Below are positions 27,828 to 37,421 of a stretch of 64,000 nt of DNA, in pieces. The notes under the pieces were generated by a model. It saw only the letters and a list, made by a program, of their open reading frames with translations, was not told the DNA's origin and ran no database searches. This DNA is from CAHJXF01 sp038240015 (GTDB lineage Bacteria; Pseudomonadota; Gammaproteobacteria; Burkholderiales; Burkholderiaceae_D), in contig JBBSEF010000008.1 of the NCBI GenBank assembly GCA_038240015.1, positions 11,794-75,793 of the forward strand. The letters are read 5' to 3'. The translations under genes were made by a program, and so were the position numbers. Within the stretch, counting starts at the first letter, position 1. Each line of letters starts with the position of its first letter.

Positions 27828-29234
27828 ATGAAGATCATCATCGTCGGCGCGGGTCGTGTCGGTGCGAGTGTTGCCGAGCTCCTGGTGTCCGAGCGCAACG
27901 ACATCACGGTCGTCGACAGCGACGCCGCGGTCCTCGCCACGCTCTCGGAGCGCTTCGATCTCAAGGTCGTGGTCGGCAACGCGATACAACCGTCGGTGCT
28001 GCGCGATGCGGGAGCGGAAGACGCCGACCTGTTGATCGCGGCGGCCGCGCGCGACGAAACCAACCTCGTCGTCTGCCGTGTCGCCAAGCAGCGCTTCAAC
28101 GTGCCCACACGCATCATTCGATTGCGCTCGGCCGAATTCGCCCAGCACACCGAACTGACCGGGACCGAAGGCTTCTGCGCCGACTACATCATCTCGCCCG
28201 AAGAGAGCGTGACCCAGGCAATCGTTCGCCTGATCGAATATCCCGAAGCGCTGCAGGTGATCGAATTGGCCGAGGGCAAGGTCGTGCTGGTCGCGGCCCG
28301 GGCCTACGAGGGCGGACGTCTCACCGGCCATACGCTGACGGAACTCCGCGAGCATCTGCAAGGCGTCGATGCGCGCATCGTCGCGATCTTTCGCAACGAA
28401 AGCTCGATCACGCCCGACGGCAACACCCGCATCGAAGCCGGCGACGAAGTGTTCTGTCTGGCGTCGAAGAAAGACATACGCCGCGTGATGGTCGAGCTGC
28501 GACCCAAGGACAAGAAGGTCGAGCGCATCATGATCGCGGGCGGCGGCAACATCGGCTTGCGGCTCGCGCGGATCCTCGAAGCCGAGTACCGCGGCAAGTA
28601 TCAGGTCAAGATCGTCGATGCGATCAAGAAGCGCTGCGAATATCTGGCGCAGGAGTTGTCGCACACGCTGGTGCTGGTGGGCGACGCGACCGATGAAGAC
28701 CTGCTCGCGGACGAACACGTCAACGACATGGACCTGTTCATCTCGCTGACCAACGATGACGAAGACAACATCATGGCGTCGCTACTCGCCAAGAAGATGG
28801 GCGCCAGAAGAGTGATCGCGCTGATCAACCGGCGTGCCTACGGCGAGTTGATGCAGGGCGGCCAGATCGACGTCGCGTTGTCGCCCGCGCAGGCGACCAT
28901 CGGCGAACTGCTGACCTATGTGCGCAGCGGCGACGTGGTGGCCGTGCACTCGCTGCGGCGCGGAGCGGCCGAAGCGATCGAAGTGATCGCGCATGGGGAA
29001 GCGAAATCGTCGCGCGTGATCGGCAAGCGGGTCGATGAGATCGATCTGTTCTCCGGCAGCGGCGGTGTATTCGTCGGTGCGATAGTCCGCGGCAAAGGCG
29101 ATGGGGCGCGCGTGCTGATGGCGCATCACGACACGGTGATTGAAGCCGAGGATCACGTGATCGTGTTTGTCACCAACAAACGCATGATCCCCAAGGTGGA
29201 GAAGCTGTTCCAGGTCGGCGCCGGCTTCCTCTAG
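27828..29234 (+). CDS. trkA: Trk potassium uptake regulatory subunit TrkA
   Basis: A 468-residue cytoplasmic protein with two tandem RCK units. Each has a Rossmann nucleotide-binding fold (GAGRVGASVAELL at 7-20 and AGGGNIGLRLARIL in the second half) followed by a TrkA-C domain. It gates the TrkH channel in response to NAD(H)/ATP. The gene starts 22 bp after the response regulator and is followed 29 bp later by trkH. Confidence 0.96.
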   Translation: MKIIIVGAGRVGASVAELLVSERNDITVVDSDAAVLATLSERFDLKVVVGNAIQPSVLRDAGAEDADLLIAAAARDETNLVVCRVAKQRFNVPTRIIRLRSAEFAQHTELTGTEGFCADYIISPEESVTQAIVRLIEYPEALQVIELAEGKVVLVAARAYEGGRLTGHTLTELREHLQGVDARIVAIFRNESSITPDGNTRIEAGDEVFCLASKKDIRRVMVELRPKDKKVERIMIAGGGNIGLRLARILEAEYRGKYQVKIVDAIKKRCEYLAQELSHTLVLVGDATDEDLLADEHVNDMDLFISLTNDDEDNIMASLLAKKMGARRVIALINRRAYGELMQGGQIDVALSPAQATIGELLTYVRSGDVVAVHSLRRGAAEAIEVIAHGEAKSSRVIGKRVDEIDLFSGSGGVFVGAIVRGKGDGARVLMAHHDTVIEAEDHVIVFVTNKRMIPKVEKLFQVGAGFL

Positions 29235-29263
29235 TCCGCGTCCAATCCGCGCGAGCGCGTCGC

Positions 29264-30733
29264 ATGTCCACCTTTCTGCCCGTCGTCCATGTGCTCGGCG
29301 CGATCATCGCGCTGTTCGGCCTGTCGTTCCTGGTTCCGCTGGGCGTCGCATTCGGTTACGGGGAAAGCGCGCTGCCGATCTACGGCATCCCTCTTGCGAT
29401 CTCGTTCGCGTTCGGCGGCGTGCTGTATCTCGCCACGCTCGCGAGCGTGCGACGCTCGCGCCGCGAACTGCAACCGCGCGACGGTTTCCTGCTGGTCAGT
29501 CTGGTGTGGCTGGTCGTGCCGTTGTTCGCGATGCAGCCTTTCATGCTTCACCTGCCGCAACTCTCGATCACCGATGCTTACTTCGAAGCGGTTTCGGGAT
29601 TGACGACGACGGGCGCCACGACGCTGATCGATCTCGATCATCTGCCCGCTTCCTTGCACGCGTGGCGCGCGCTCTTGGTGTGGATCGGAGGCATGGGCGT
29701 GCTGGTGCTCGCAGTGGCCATCCTGCCGGTGCTCGGCGTGGGAGGCAGCCAGGTGTTTCGGACCGAGACGCCGGGTCCGATGAAGGATGCGCGGCTCACG
29801 CCGCGTATTGCCGAGACCGCCAAGGGCTTGTACGGCGTCTATGTCGGATTGACTATCGTCTGCATGTTGTGTTTGAAGTGGGCCGGCATGTCGTGGTTCG
29901 ACGCCTTCTGCCATGCGGGAGCCATCCTTGGTCTGGGCGGCGTATCGACGCACGATGCGAGTTTCGGTTACTTCGATTCGTTTGCGATCGAACTCGTCGC
30001 GATGATCTTCATGACGCTCGCCGCGCTCAACTTCGCGACGCATTTTCGCGCCTTCCGGCAGCGCAATCTGTCGGCCTACAGCCGTTGTCCCGAAGCCCGC
30101 TGGACCTTGGCCGCGCTGGTTCTCGGCAGCCTGATCGTCGCGAGCTTTCTGCTGCACACCGGCACTTACCTCGACCCGTGGGACGCGTTGCGCCACGCGT
30201 TCTTCAACACCATCTCAGTGGCGACCACTGCCGGATTCGCCAGCACCGATTTCAGTATCTGGCCCGAGTTCGCTCCGGTGTTCATGTTGTTCCTTTCGTG
30301 CTTCGCGGCAAGCGCGGGTTCTACCGGCGGCGGCATCAAGATGATTCGCGCGGTGCTGATGTTCAAACAGACCGCGCGCGAAATGGTCCGCATCCTGCAC
30401 CCGCGCGTCGTCAACCCCTTGCGGCTGGGCAGCGACATCGTCGACAACAAGGTCATCTTCTCGATGCTCGCCTTCATGCTGATGTATGGAGCGACCATCG
30501 TCACGCTGACGATCGCGATGTTGTTCACTGGCCTCGACGTGATCACCGCCTTCACAGCCGTGGTTTCGTGCGTGAACAATGCGGGTCCGGGCATGAACCA
30601 GGTAGGCCCGGCCACCACCTTCGCCGTGCTCAGCGACGCGCAGAGTTGGATCTGCATCGTCGCGATGATTCTCGGACGGCTTGAACTATTCACGCTGTTG
30701 GTACTCTTCACTCCAGGATTCTGGCGAAAGTAG
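29264..30733 (+). CDS. trkH: Trk potassium channel subunit TrkH
   Basis: A 489-residue polytopic membrane protein of the TrkH/KtrB family, with four repeated membrane-pore-membrane units. Selectivity-filter-like glycine segments are visible: VSGLTTTGATT, GAILGLGGVSTHD, SVATTAGFASTDFS and SCVNNAGPGMNQVGP. The GSTGGGIK segment is also typical. It imports K+ together with TrkA, encoded just upstream. Confidence 0.96.
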   Translation: MSTFLPVVHVLGAIIALFGLSFLVPLGVAFGYGESALPIYGIPLAISFAFGGVLYLATLASVRRSRRELQPRDGFLLVSLVWLVVPLFAMQPFMLHLPQLSITDAYFEAVSGLTTTGATTLIDLDHLPASLHAWRALLVWIGGMGVLVLAVAILPVLGVGGSQVFRTETPGPMKDARLTPRIAETAKGLYGVYVGLTIVCMLCLKWAGMSWFDAFCHAGAILGLGGVSTHDASFGYFDSFAIELVAMIFMTLAALNFATHFRAFRQRNLSAYSRCPEARWTLAALVLGSLIVASFLLHTGTYLDPWDALRHAFFNTISVATTAGFASTDFSIWPEFAPVFMLFLSCFAASAGSTGGGIKMIRAVLMFKQTAREMVRILHPRVVNPLRLGSDIVDNKVIFSMLAFMLMYGATIVTLTIAMLFTGLDVITAFTAVVSCVNNAGPGMNQVGPATTFAVLSDAQSWICIVAMILGRLELFTLLVLFTPGFWRK

Positions 30734-30842
30734 TCGGCTGTCACGCGCCTTGAATCCGCTCGTTTGGCCCCGATCTTGCTTGATATTCAGAAGGTTCTTT
30801 GTGCGTTTTGCCTACGCGAACCCTTCGCAATCGGAGTCGTCG

Positions 30843-31103
30843 ATGAACATGATCTACAACAGCCCCAACTATTGCGTCGTCGAGTTCGCCGCGTTCGCAG
30901 GCGGTGACGGGCGCGAAGAAAACGGTGGTTTCGAAATCATGGACAAGACCGCGAAACGCGAGATCTACCTCGGAGGAGCGCTTGCCGATTCGTTCCGCAA
31001 GGAGGTCGCCTCGCTGATCGATACAGAGCCATCGATCGAAGAAATCGACGAGTATCTTTCGCGCTTCGATTCGATGATGCGCCAGCCCCTCGTGCTGCAT
31101 TGA
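30843..31103 (+). CDS. DUF3567 family protein
   Basis: An 86-residue protein matching the DUF3567 family, which I know only from Burkholderiales: MIYNSPNYCVVEF at the start, GGFEIMDKTAKREIYLGG in the middle, and SIEEIDEYLSRFDSMMRQPL at the end. Function is unknown; it looks like a compact cytoplasmic alpha/beta protein. The ATG at 30843 begins the conserved block; upstream in-frame sequence is non-conserved. It is a useful marker for the taxonomic call. Confidence 0.88.
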   Translation: MNMIYNSPNYCVVEFAAFAGGDGREENGGFEIMDKTAKREIYLGGALADSFRKEVASLIDTEPSIEEIDEYLSRFDSMMRQPLVLH

Positions 31104-31276
31104 AGGGGCGCTGACGCTGCTGCAATTGACGGGTGCGCTCGAAGTGAGCGGCTCTCGCGCCGCCCTTCCGCGTTAAAATTGTCGACACCTGACGGTTCTT
31201 GTCCGGTCGGGCCGTTGCCCGTCCAACGCGCTTGCAGCCGAGTTGCAGCCGATACGCCGATCTACCGGAGCCCCCT

Positions 31277-32326
31277 ATGCCCATCGACGCCGCATCCGTA
31301 TTGCCGGGTCTTCTCGACCGCCGCATTCTGATCATCGATGGTGCGATGGGCACCATGGTTCAGCGCTACAAGCTCGACGAAGCGGGCTATCGGGGCGAGC
31401 GCTTTGCAGATTTCTCCGCGGACTCGGGCGTGGATGTCCACGTGAAGGGCAACAACGAGTTGCTCAGCCTGACGCAACCGCACGTGATCCGCGAAATCCA
31501 CGAACAATACCTCGCCGCGGGCGCCGATCTGATCGAGACCAACACGTTCGGCGCGACCCGCATCGCGCAGGCCGACTATCGCATGCAGCATCTCGCCTAC
31601 GAGATGAATCTGGAATCCGCGCGACTCGCTCGCGCCGCGTGTGAAAAATATTCGACACCAGACAAGCCGCGTTTCGTCGTGGGCGCACTGGGTCCGACGC
31701 CCAAGACCGCATCGATCTCGTCGGATGTCAACGACCCGGGCGCGCGCAACGTCAGCTTCGATGAGCTTCGCGATGCCTACTACGAGCAGGTACGCGGCCT
31801 CGTCGATGGCGGGGCACAGGTCTTGATCGTCGAGACCATCTTCGACACGCTCAATGCCAAGGCCGCGCTGTTCGCCATCGATCAGTATTACGACGACACC
31901 GGACACGCGCGCCTGCCGCTGATGATCTCCGGCACCGTCACCGACGCCTCGGGCCGCATCCTGTCGGGCCAGACCGTCGAAGCATTCTGGAACTCGGTGC
32001 GGCATGCCGAGCCACTGTCGATCGGTTTGAATTGCGCGCTCGGCGCGGCGTTGATGAGGCCGTATGTCGCGGAGTTGTCGCGCATCGCCGATACCTATGC
32101 GAGCGTCTATCCGAACGCGGGTCTTCCCAATCCGATGAGCGAGACCGGCTTCGACGAAACGCCGGCGATCACTTCCTCGTTGATCAAGGAATTTGCCGAG
32201 GCCGGCTTCATCAATCTGGCCGGCGGATGCTGCGGCACGACGCCCGAGCACATCGCGGCGATCGCCCTTGCGTTGAAAGACATCCCGCCGCGAAAGATTC
32301 CGGTCGCACTGCCGTTGGCCGCCTGA
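31277..32326 (+). CDS. metH: Methionine synthase, homocysteine-binding subunit (split MetH, part 1)
   Basis: A 349-residue protein equal to the N-terminal barrel of cobalamin-dependent methionine synthase. It contains the IIDGAMGTMVQRYKL start, ETNTFGA, the zinc-ligand cysteine region GLNCALGA and the paired cysteines in GGCCGTTPEHI. It ends there; the folate, B12 and activation domains are in the next gene, 65 bp downstream. Splitting after this domain is usual in Burkholderiales, so this is not a frameshift. CCGGAG precedes the ATG at 31277. The 173-bp leader upstream shows no riboswitch I can identify. Confidence 0.95.
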   Translation: MPIDAASVLPGLLDRRILIIDGAMGTMVQRYKLDEAGYRGERFADFSADSGVDVHVKGNNELLSLTQPHVIREIHEQYLAAGADLIETNTFGATRIAQADYRMQHLAYEMNLESARLARAACEKYSTPDKPRFVVGALGPTPKTASISSDVNDPGARNVSFDELRDAYYEQVRGLVDGGAQVLIVETIFDTLNAKAALFAIDQYYDDTGHARLPLMISGTVTDASGRILSGQTVEAFWNSVRHAEPLSIGLNCALGAALMRPYVAELSRIADTYASVYPNAGLPNPMSETGFDETPAITSSLIKEFAEAGFINLAGGCCGTTPEHIAAIALALKDIPPRKIPVALPLAA

Positions 32327-32391
32327 CCCTCGTCCATCTTCCCGACCCTTGCGCGCCCCTTTCGCGGACGCGCGTGGCTTTCCGATCGCAC

Positions 32392-35133
32392 ATGAACAGC
32401 CCTTCGATACCGAGCACAACGTCGCCTCTGTCGTCCTATCGTCCGCTGCGCCTGTCGGGCCTCGAGCCCTTCACGATCGACGACGATTCGTTGTTCGTGA
32501 ACGTCGGCGAACGCACCAATGTGACGGGCTCGAAGGCCTTCGCGCGGATGATTCTCGAAGACCGCTTCGAGGACGCATTGGTGGTCGCGCGTCAGCAGGT
32601 CGAGAACGGCGCGCAGATCATCGACATCAACATGGACGAGGCGATGCTCGACTCGAAGGCGGCCATGGTGCGCTTTCTGCATCTGATCGCGTCCGAGCCC
32701 GACATCGCGCGCGTGCCGATCATGATCGACTCGTCGAAGTGGGACGTGATCGAAGCGGGCTTGAAGTGTGTGCAGGGCAAGGCGATCGTCAATTCGATCT
32801 CGATGAAGGAAGGCGAGGCTGAATTCCTGCGACAGGCCAAACTGTGCAAACGCTACGGCGCCGCGATCGTCGTGATGGCCTTCGACGAGAAGGGCCAGGC
32901 CGATACCTATCAGCGCAAGATCGACATCTGCAAGCGCGCCTACCAGGTGTTGACAGAGCAAGTGGCCTTCCCGCCTGAAGACATCATTTTCGATCCGAAC
33001 ATTTTCGCGATTGCGACCGGCATCGAGGAGCACAACAACTACGCGGTCGATTTCCTCAACGCATGCCGCTGGATCAAGGCCAACCTGCCGTACGCGAAAC
33101 TCTCGGGCGGCGTCTCGAACGTCAGCTTCTCGTTTCGCGGCAACGACCCTGCGCGCGAAGCGATCCACACGGTCTTTCTGTTTCACGCGATCAAGGCCGG
33201 CCTGACGATGGGCATCGTCAACGCCGGCATGATCGGCGTGTACGACGAGCTCGATCCCGAATTGCGCGAGCGCGTCGAAGACGTGGTGCTCAATCGCAGA
33301 GCCGACGCGACCGAACGCATGATCGAGTTCGCGACCGACTTGAAGTCGGGGGGCAAGCGCGAAGAGCAGACCCTCGCATGGCGCAGCGACCCCGTCGAGA
33401 AGAGGCTCTCGCATGCGCTGGTTCACGGCATCACGCAGTGGATCGTGGAAGACACCGAAGAGATGCGTGTGAAGATCGCCGCAGCGGGCGGTCGCACGAT
33501 CAACGTGATCGAAGGCCCATTGATGGACGGCATGAATATCGTTGGCGATCTGTTCGGCGCGGGCAAGATGTTCCTGCCGCAAGTCGTCAAGAGCGCGCGC
33601 GTGATGAAGCAGGCGGTCGCGCATCTGATCCCCTTCATCGAAGCCGAGAAGGCCGCGCATGTCGCAGCCGGAGGCGAAGCGAAAGCCAAGGGCAAGATCG
33701 TGATTGCGACCGTCAAGGGCGACGTGCACGATATCGGCAAGAACATCGTCACGGTGGTTCTTCAGTGCAACAACTTCGACGTCGTCAACATGGGCGTGAT
33801 GGTCCCGTGCTCGGACATCCTCGCGAAAGCCAAGGCCGAAGGTGCGGACATCGTCGGCTTGTCGGGCTTGATCACGCCCAGTCTCGAAGAGATGGCCTAT
33901 GTCGCGCGCGAGATGCAGCGCGACGAGCACTTCCGCATGCTGAAGATTCCGCTGTTGATCGGCGGCGCAACCACGTCGCGCGCGCACACCGCAGTCAAGA
34001 TCGCGCCGCATTACGAAGGGCCGGTGGTGCATGTGACCGATGCGAGCCGCTCGGTGGGCGTTGCGCAGAATTTGCTCGCACCTGCGGGCAAGGAACGCTT
34101 TCTCGCCGAGATCGAGGCCGACTACGCGAGACTGCGCGAACTGCATGCGAACAAGAAGGCCGCGCCGCTGATCTCGCTCGCGGCCGCGCGCGCGAATCGC
34201 GTTCCCATCGCTTGGTCGTCGTATCGTGCGCCCAAGCCCAAGTTCATCGGTCGTCGCGTGTTCAAGAACTACGACCTGCTGGAGATCGCCGAGGCGATCG
34301 ACTGGGGCCCGTTCTTTCAGACCTGGGAGTTGCACGGCGCTTTTCCCGGCATCCTCACCGACGACGTGGTCGGCGAGTCCGCGCGTCGCGTCTATGGAGA
34401 CGGGCAGATGATGTTGAAGAAGGTCTTGTCGAACCGCTGGCTGACCGCGAATGCGGTGGTCGTCTTCTACCCCGCCGCGAGTGTCGGCGACGACATCGTG
34501 CTTTATGCCGACGAGTCGCGCGAGCAATCCGTGCTGACGTGGACCGGACTCAGGCAGCAGACGCAAAAACCCGCGGGCACGCCCAATCGCGCGCTCGCCG
34601 ACTACATCGCACCGAAGGATTCAGGCGTGCCCGACTGGATCGGCGCGTTCGCGGTTACGACGGGACTCGGCGTGGACAAGCTGGCCGCGCGCTTCGAGGC
34701 CGAGCACGACGACTATTCGTCGATCATGATCAAGGCGATCGCCGATCGGCTTGCCGAAGCCTTCGCCGAGACGATGCACGCGCGCGTGCGGCGCGACCTG
34801 TGGGGCTACGCACCCGACGAGACGATGAGCAACAGCGACTTGATCGCCGAGAAGTATCGCGGCATCCGTCCCGCGCCCGGCTACCCCGCGTGTCCCGAGC
34901 ACACCGTCAAGGCTCCGCTGTTCGATCTTCTCGGCGCCCACGAGATCGGCATGACGGTGACCGAGAGTTTCGCGATGCTGCCCGCGTCATCGGTGTCGGG
35001 CTTCTACTTCGCGCATCCCGACGCGAAGTATTTCGCAGTCGGCAGAATCGGCAGCGATCAGGTGGCCGACATTGCGCGGCGTCGAGACGAGTCGATCGAA
35101 GAGGTCGAGCGCGCGCTTGCGCCGAATCTGTAA
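32392..35133 (+). CDS. metH: Methionine synthase, folate/cobalamin/activation subunit (split MetH, part 2)
   Basis: A 913-residue protein with the remaining MetH domains in order: the pterin-binding barrel (VNVGERTNVTGSKAFARMI; INMDEAMLDSK), the helical cap (HDLFGAGKMF-like: GDLFGAGKMFLPQVVKSARV), the B12-binding fold with the lower-axial ligand His446 in GDVHDIGKNIV, and the AdoMet activation domain (RGIRPAPGYPACPEH). It transfers methyl from methyltetrahydrofolate via cobalamin to homocysteine bound by part 1. The ATG at 32392 is taken as the start because conserved sequence begins about 25 residues later; the open frame extends well upstream through part 1. Confidence 0.96.
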   Translation: MNSPSIPSTTSPLSSYRPLRLSGLEPFTIDDDSLFVNVGERTNVTGSKAFARMILEDRFEDALVVARQQVENGAQIIDINMDEAMLDSKAAMVRFLHLIASEPDIARVPIMIDSSKWDVIEAGLKCVQGKAIVNSISMKEGEAEFLRQAKLCKRYGAAIVVMAFDEKGQADTYQRKIDICKRAYQVLTEQVAFPPEDIIFDPNIFAIATGIEEHNNYAVDFLNACRWIKANLPYAKLSGGVSNVSFSFRGNDPAREAIHTVFLFHAIKAGLTMGIVNAGMIGVYDELDPELRERVEDVVLNRRADATERMIEFATDLKSGGKREEQTLAWRSDPVEKRLSHALVHGITQWIVEDTEEMRVKIAAAGGRTINVIEGPLMDGMNIVGDLFGAGKMFLPQVVKSARVMKQAVAHLIPFIEAEKAAHVAAGGEAKAKGKIVIATVKGDVHDIGKNIVTVVLQCNNFDVVNMGVMVPCSDILAKAKAEGADIVGLSGLITPSLEEMAYVAREMQRDEHFRMLKIPLLIGGATTSRAHTAVKIAPHYEGPVVHVTDASRSVGVAQNLLAPAGKERFLAEIEADYARLRELHANKKAAPLISLAAARANRVPIAWSSYRAPKPKFIGRRVFKNYDLLEIAEAIDWGPFFQTWELHGAFPGILTDDVVGESARRVYGDGQMMLKKVLSNRWLTANAVVVFYPAASVGDDIVLYADESREQSVLTWTGLRQQTQKPAGTPNRALADYIAPKDSGVPDWIGAFAVTTGLGVDKLAARFEAEHDDYSSIMIKAIADRLAEAFAETMHARVRRDLWGYAPDETMSNSDLIAEKYRGIRPAPGYPACPEHTVKAPLFDLLGAHEIGMTVTESFAMLPASSVSGFYFAHPDAKYFAVGRIGSDQVADIARRRDESIEEVERALAPNL

Positions 35134-35211
35134 TGCAACGCTCCATTCGCTTTCGCAGGAACGACGATCTTCATGATGTTTGCGTCAGGTAGTTCGTAGT
35201 CTTCAACAGTC

Positions 35212-36114
35212 ATGTCCGTCATCCTGCAAGTCGAGCACACCACCACCTATCGCTACGCGCGGCCGGTGACGTTCGGCGAGCATCGCGTGATGTTTCGTCC
35301 GCGTTCGGGCTACGACGTGCAAGTGCTCGACCTCTCGCTCGAGGTGACGCCCGAGTCCGACATCCGCTGGGTGCACGACGCGTTTTCCAACGGCGTCACG
35401 CTGGTCACCCCGCGCATATTAGCCGACGAATTGCGCATGGTCGCGCGCTTCACGATCGAGCATTTCGGGGCAAGCGGCCTCGAATCCCCTCTCGCGCCGC
35501 ATGCTCGGCACTATCCGTTCGCCTACAGCGCCGAAGAGCGCATCGATCTGGGCGCCTTGCTCGTGCCCCAGCACGGGGACCCCGATGGTCGCGTGACCGC
35601 ATGGGCCAACATGTTCATTCCGTCGATCGGCAACATCTCGACGCGCCGCATGCTGGCCGACATCACCGAAACGATCAAGAGCGACTTCGCCTATGCCGCG
35701 CGCGATACCGAAGGCACGCAGACGCCGACGCAAACCTTGAGTCTGCGCATGGGCTCGTGCCGGGACTTTGCGCTGTTGATGATCGAAGCCGTGCGGCGTC
35801 TCGGCTTCGCCGCGCGTTTCGTGTCGGGTTATATCTACGATCCATCGATCGACGGTCAGGGCAGCGCCGTGGTCGGCGGTGGCGCCACGCACGCATGGGT
35901 CGAGGTCTATGTGCCAGGCGCGGGCTGGCTGACGTTCGACCCGACCAATCGTCTCTATGGAGGCACCGATCTGATTCGTGTCGCCGTCACGCGCGACGCG
36001 TTTCAGGCAGCGCCGATCCAGGGCTCGTTCACCGGTAGAGTCGGCGACTACATGGGCATGATCGTGGACGTGAAGGTGCGTCGCATTTCCGGCCCGATCG
36101 TGCCCGGGACATGA
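35212..36114 (+). CDS. Transglutaminase-like (cysteine protease fold) protein
   Basis: A 300-residue protein with the bacterial transglutaminase N-terminal beta region (TTTYRYARPVTFGEHRVMFRPR) and a transglutaminase core. The catalytic triad is visible: Cys183 in GSCRDFALLM, His227 in THAWVEVYVPG, and Asp243 in FDPTNR. No signal peptide is seen, so it is presumably cytoplasmic. Family members are probably proteases or amidases rather than cross-linkers. It is 78 bp downstream of metH part 2 and 52 bp upstream of the AlkZ-like gene, all in the same direction. Confidence 0.9.
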   Translation: MSVILQVEHTTTYRYARPVTFGEHRVMFRPRSGYDVQVLDLSLEVTPESDIRWVHDAFSNGVTLVTPRILADELRMVARFTIEHFGASGLESPLAPHARHYPFAYSAEERIDLGALLVPQHGDPDGRVTAWANMFIPSIGNISTRRMLADITETIKSDFAYAARDTEGTQTPTQTLSLRMGSCRDFALLMIEAVRRLGFAARFVSGYIYDPSIDGQGSAVVGGGATHAWVEVYVPGAGWLTFDPTNRLYGGTDLIRVAVTRDAFQAAPIQGSFTGRVGDYMGMIVDVKVRRISGPIVPGT

Positions 36115-36166
36115 AAGGAACGCAGCGCGTGCCAGAGCTCGTGCGCGGATCGTGACCCTGCATTCG

Positions 36167-37420
36167 ATGAAGACCAGGATGGCGCTGCGGCGAGCGGCCG
36201 TCGAGAGCACGCTTTTTCCGTCTACCGACCTTGCATCGGCACTCGAGCGCCTGGGCTTCGTTCAGGCCGATCCGATTCGTGCGCCCGCGCGCGCGCAGGA
36301 TCTGATCCTGCGTCATCGCGTCGTCGCCTATCGCGCCGGCGACCTCGAAGCCGCATATCCTTCGCTGCCGATATTCGAGGACATGCTGCATGTGTATGGA
36401 TTCGTACATCGAACGCATCGCGGCCTTCTCCGTCCCCGTCGCATCGCAAGCCGTTGGCGCGTCGAAGACGACTATCCCCATCTGCGCCGCGCGATCCTCG
36501 ATCATTTGCAGACGCACGGCGCGAGCCATCCGCGCGCCATCGATCAGGCTTTGCATCAGCGCTATCCGCGCGCGGCGATCATCAATGCATGGGGCGGGAC
36601 GTCGAATGCGACGACGCGCATGCTCGAAGTCCTGCATTACCGCGGCCTGCTGCACGTCGCGCGTCGCGAGCGTGGGATACGCATCTACGAAGCCGCGGCA
36701 CGTCGTGCAGCCGCCGCATCGACGCACGAAGAGCCGCGGGCCGAAAGACCGCGCACGCTCTCGCCGCAGCGGCGCGCCGATGGGTTGATTCAATTGCTCG
36801 CGACGCTCTATGCGCCGTTGCCGAAAGCGAGCCTGATCCAGATCGTCGGCATGCTCGGCGATCGCGCGTTGCCTCGGATCGGATTGCACGAGCGAGTGAC
36901 TTCACTGTTGCGTCGAGGCGTATTGCAAACCGGTGTCGTCGACGGTATGCCCTATGTCTGGCCCACGCGCAACGAAGAGGAAGCGCGCCCCGAAGAACGA
37001 TCGCGTGAAGCCGTCGTTTCCGAATCGATCGTTCGCGAACCCCCTGTTCCCGAACCCATCGTTCCCGAACCCATCGTCCGTTTCCTCGCGCCCTTCGACC
37101 CTTTGGTCTGGGATCGCCGACGCTTCAAACATCTTTGGGATTGGGACTATCGCTTCGAGGCCTACACACCCGCAAGCAAGCGACGCCTCGGCTACTACGC
37201 GATGCCGTTGCTATGGGATGCCGAAGGCGATGCGCGCGTGATCGGATGGGTCAACGTCGCGACCCGCGCCGATGCGCGCTCTCCGCGCATCGCAATCGAA
37301 GCGGGCTACATCGGCAAGCGCCCACGCAGCGCATCGTTTCGTCGCGCGTTCGACGCCGAAGTGCAACGACTGGAATATTTTCTCGGCGGCGCTCAATCCA
37401 CCGACTTCGAATCGGCGTAA
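36167..37420 (+). CDS. AlkZ/YcaQ-like winged-helix DNA glycosylase family protein
   Basis: A 417-residue protein of the HTH_42 (YcaQ/AlkZ) family, three winged-helix units that unhook DNA crosslinks or remove bulky alkyl adducts. The conserved start (LGFVQADPIRAPARAQDLILRHRV) holds the Q-x-D motif used for catalysis; YEDMLHVYGFVH-like residues, SRWRVEDDYPHL and FLAPFDPLVWDRRR are also present. The region 285-305 is a low-complexity insert encoded by four 15-bp repeats. ATG 36167 is preferred to GTG 36152. The stop is one base from that of the M48 gene coming the other way. Confidence 0.82.
   Translation: MKTRMALRRAAVESTLFPSTDLASALERLGFVQADPIRAPARAQDLILRHRVVAYRAGDLEAAYPSLPIFEDMLHVYGFVHRTHRGLLRPRRIASRWRVEDDYPHLRRAILDHLQTHGASHPRAIDQALHQRYPRAAIINAWGGTSNATTRMLEVLHYRGLLHVARRERGIRIYEAAARRAAAASTHEEPRAERPRTLSPQRRADGLIQLLATLYAPLPKASLIQIVGMLGDRALPRIGLHERVTSLLRRGVLQTGVVDGMPYVWPTRNEEEARPEERSREAVVSESIVREPPVPEPIVPEPIVRFLAPFDPLVWDRRRFKHLWDWDYRFEAYTPASKRRLGYYAMPLLWDAEGDARVIGWVNVATRADARSPRIAIEAGYIGKRPRSASFRRAFDAEVQRLEYFLGGAQSTDFESA
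37016..37075 (+). repeat. Four 15-bp in-frame tandem repeats
   Basis: Four contiguous 15-bp units (37016, 37031, 37046, 37061), the last two identical (GTTCCCGAACCCATC), encode pentapeptides VSESI, VREPP, VPEPI and VPEPI within the AlkZ-like gene. The unit is a multiple of three, so copy changes would alter protein length without frameshift. Confidence 0.85.
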
Positions 37421-37421
37421 A

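Noticed and set aside
31104..31276. Possible SAH riboswitch upstream of metH (GGGGCGCTG segment)
   Set aside because: The conserved core GCGCUGC followed by a CAGGCUC-like element is not present in the right order.
32107..34566. An 819-codon open frame on the minus strand across the metH genes
   Set aside because: It is the shadow of a GC-rich gene: the plus strand encodes clear MetH domains, and the minus frame shows only Arg/His/Asp-rich composition without motifs.
31199..35133. Frameshifted or broken metH pseudogene
   Set aside because: Both parts are intact with their own starts and end at domain borders; the same split is usual in Burkholderiales.
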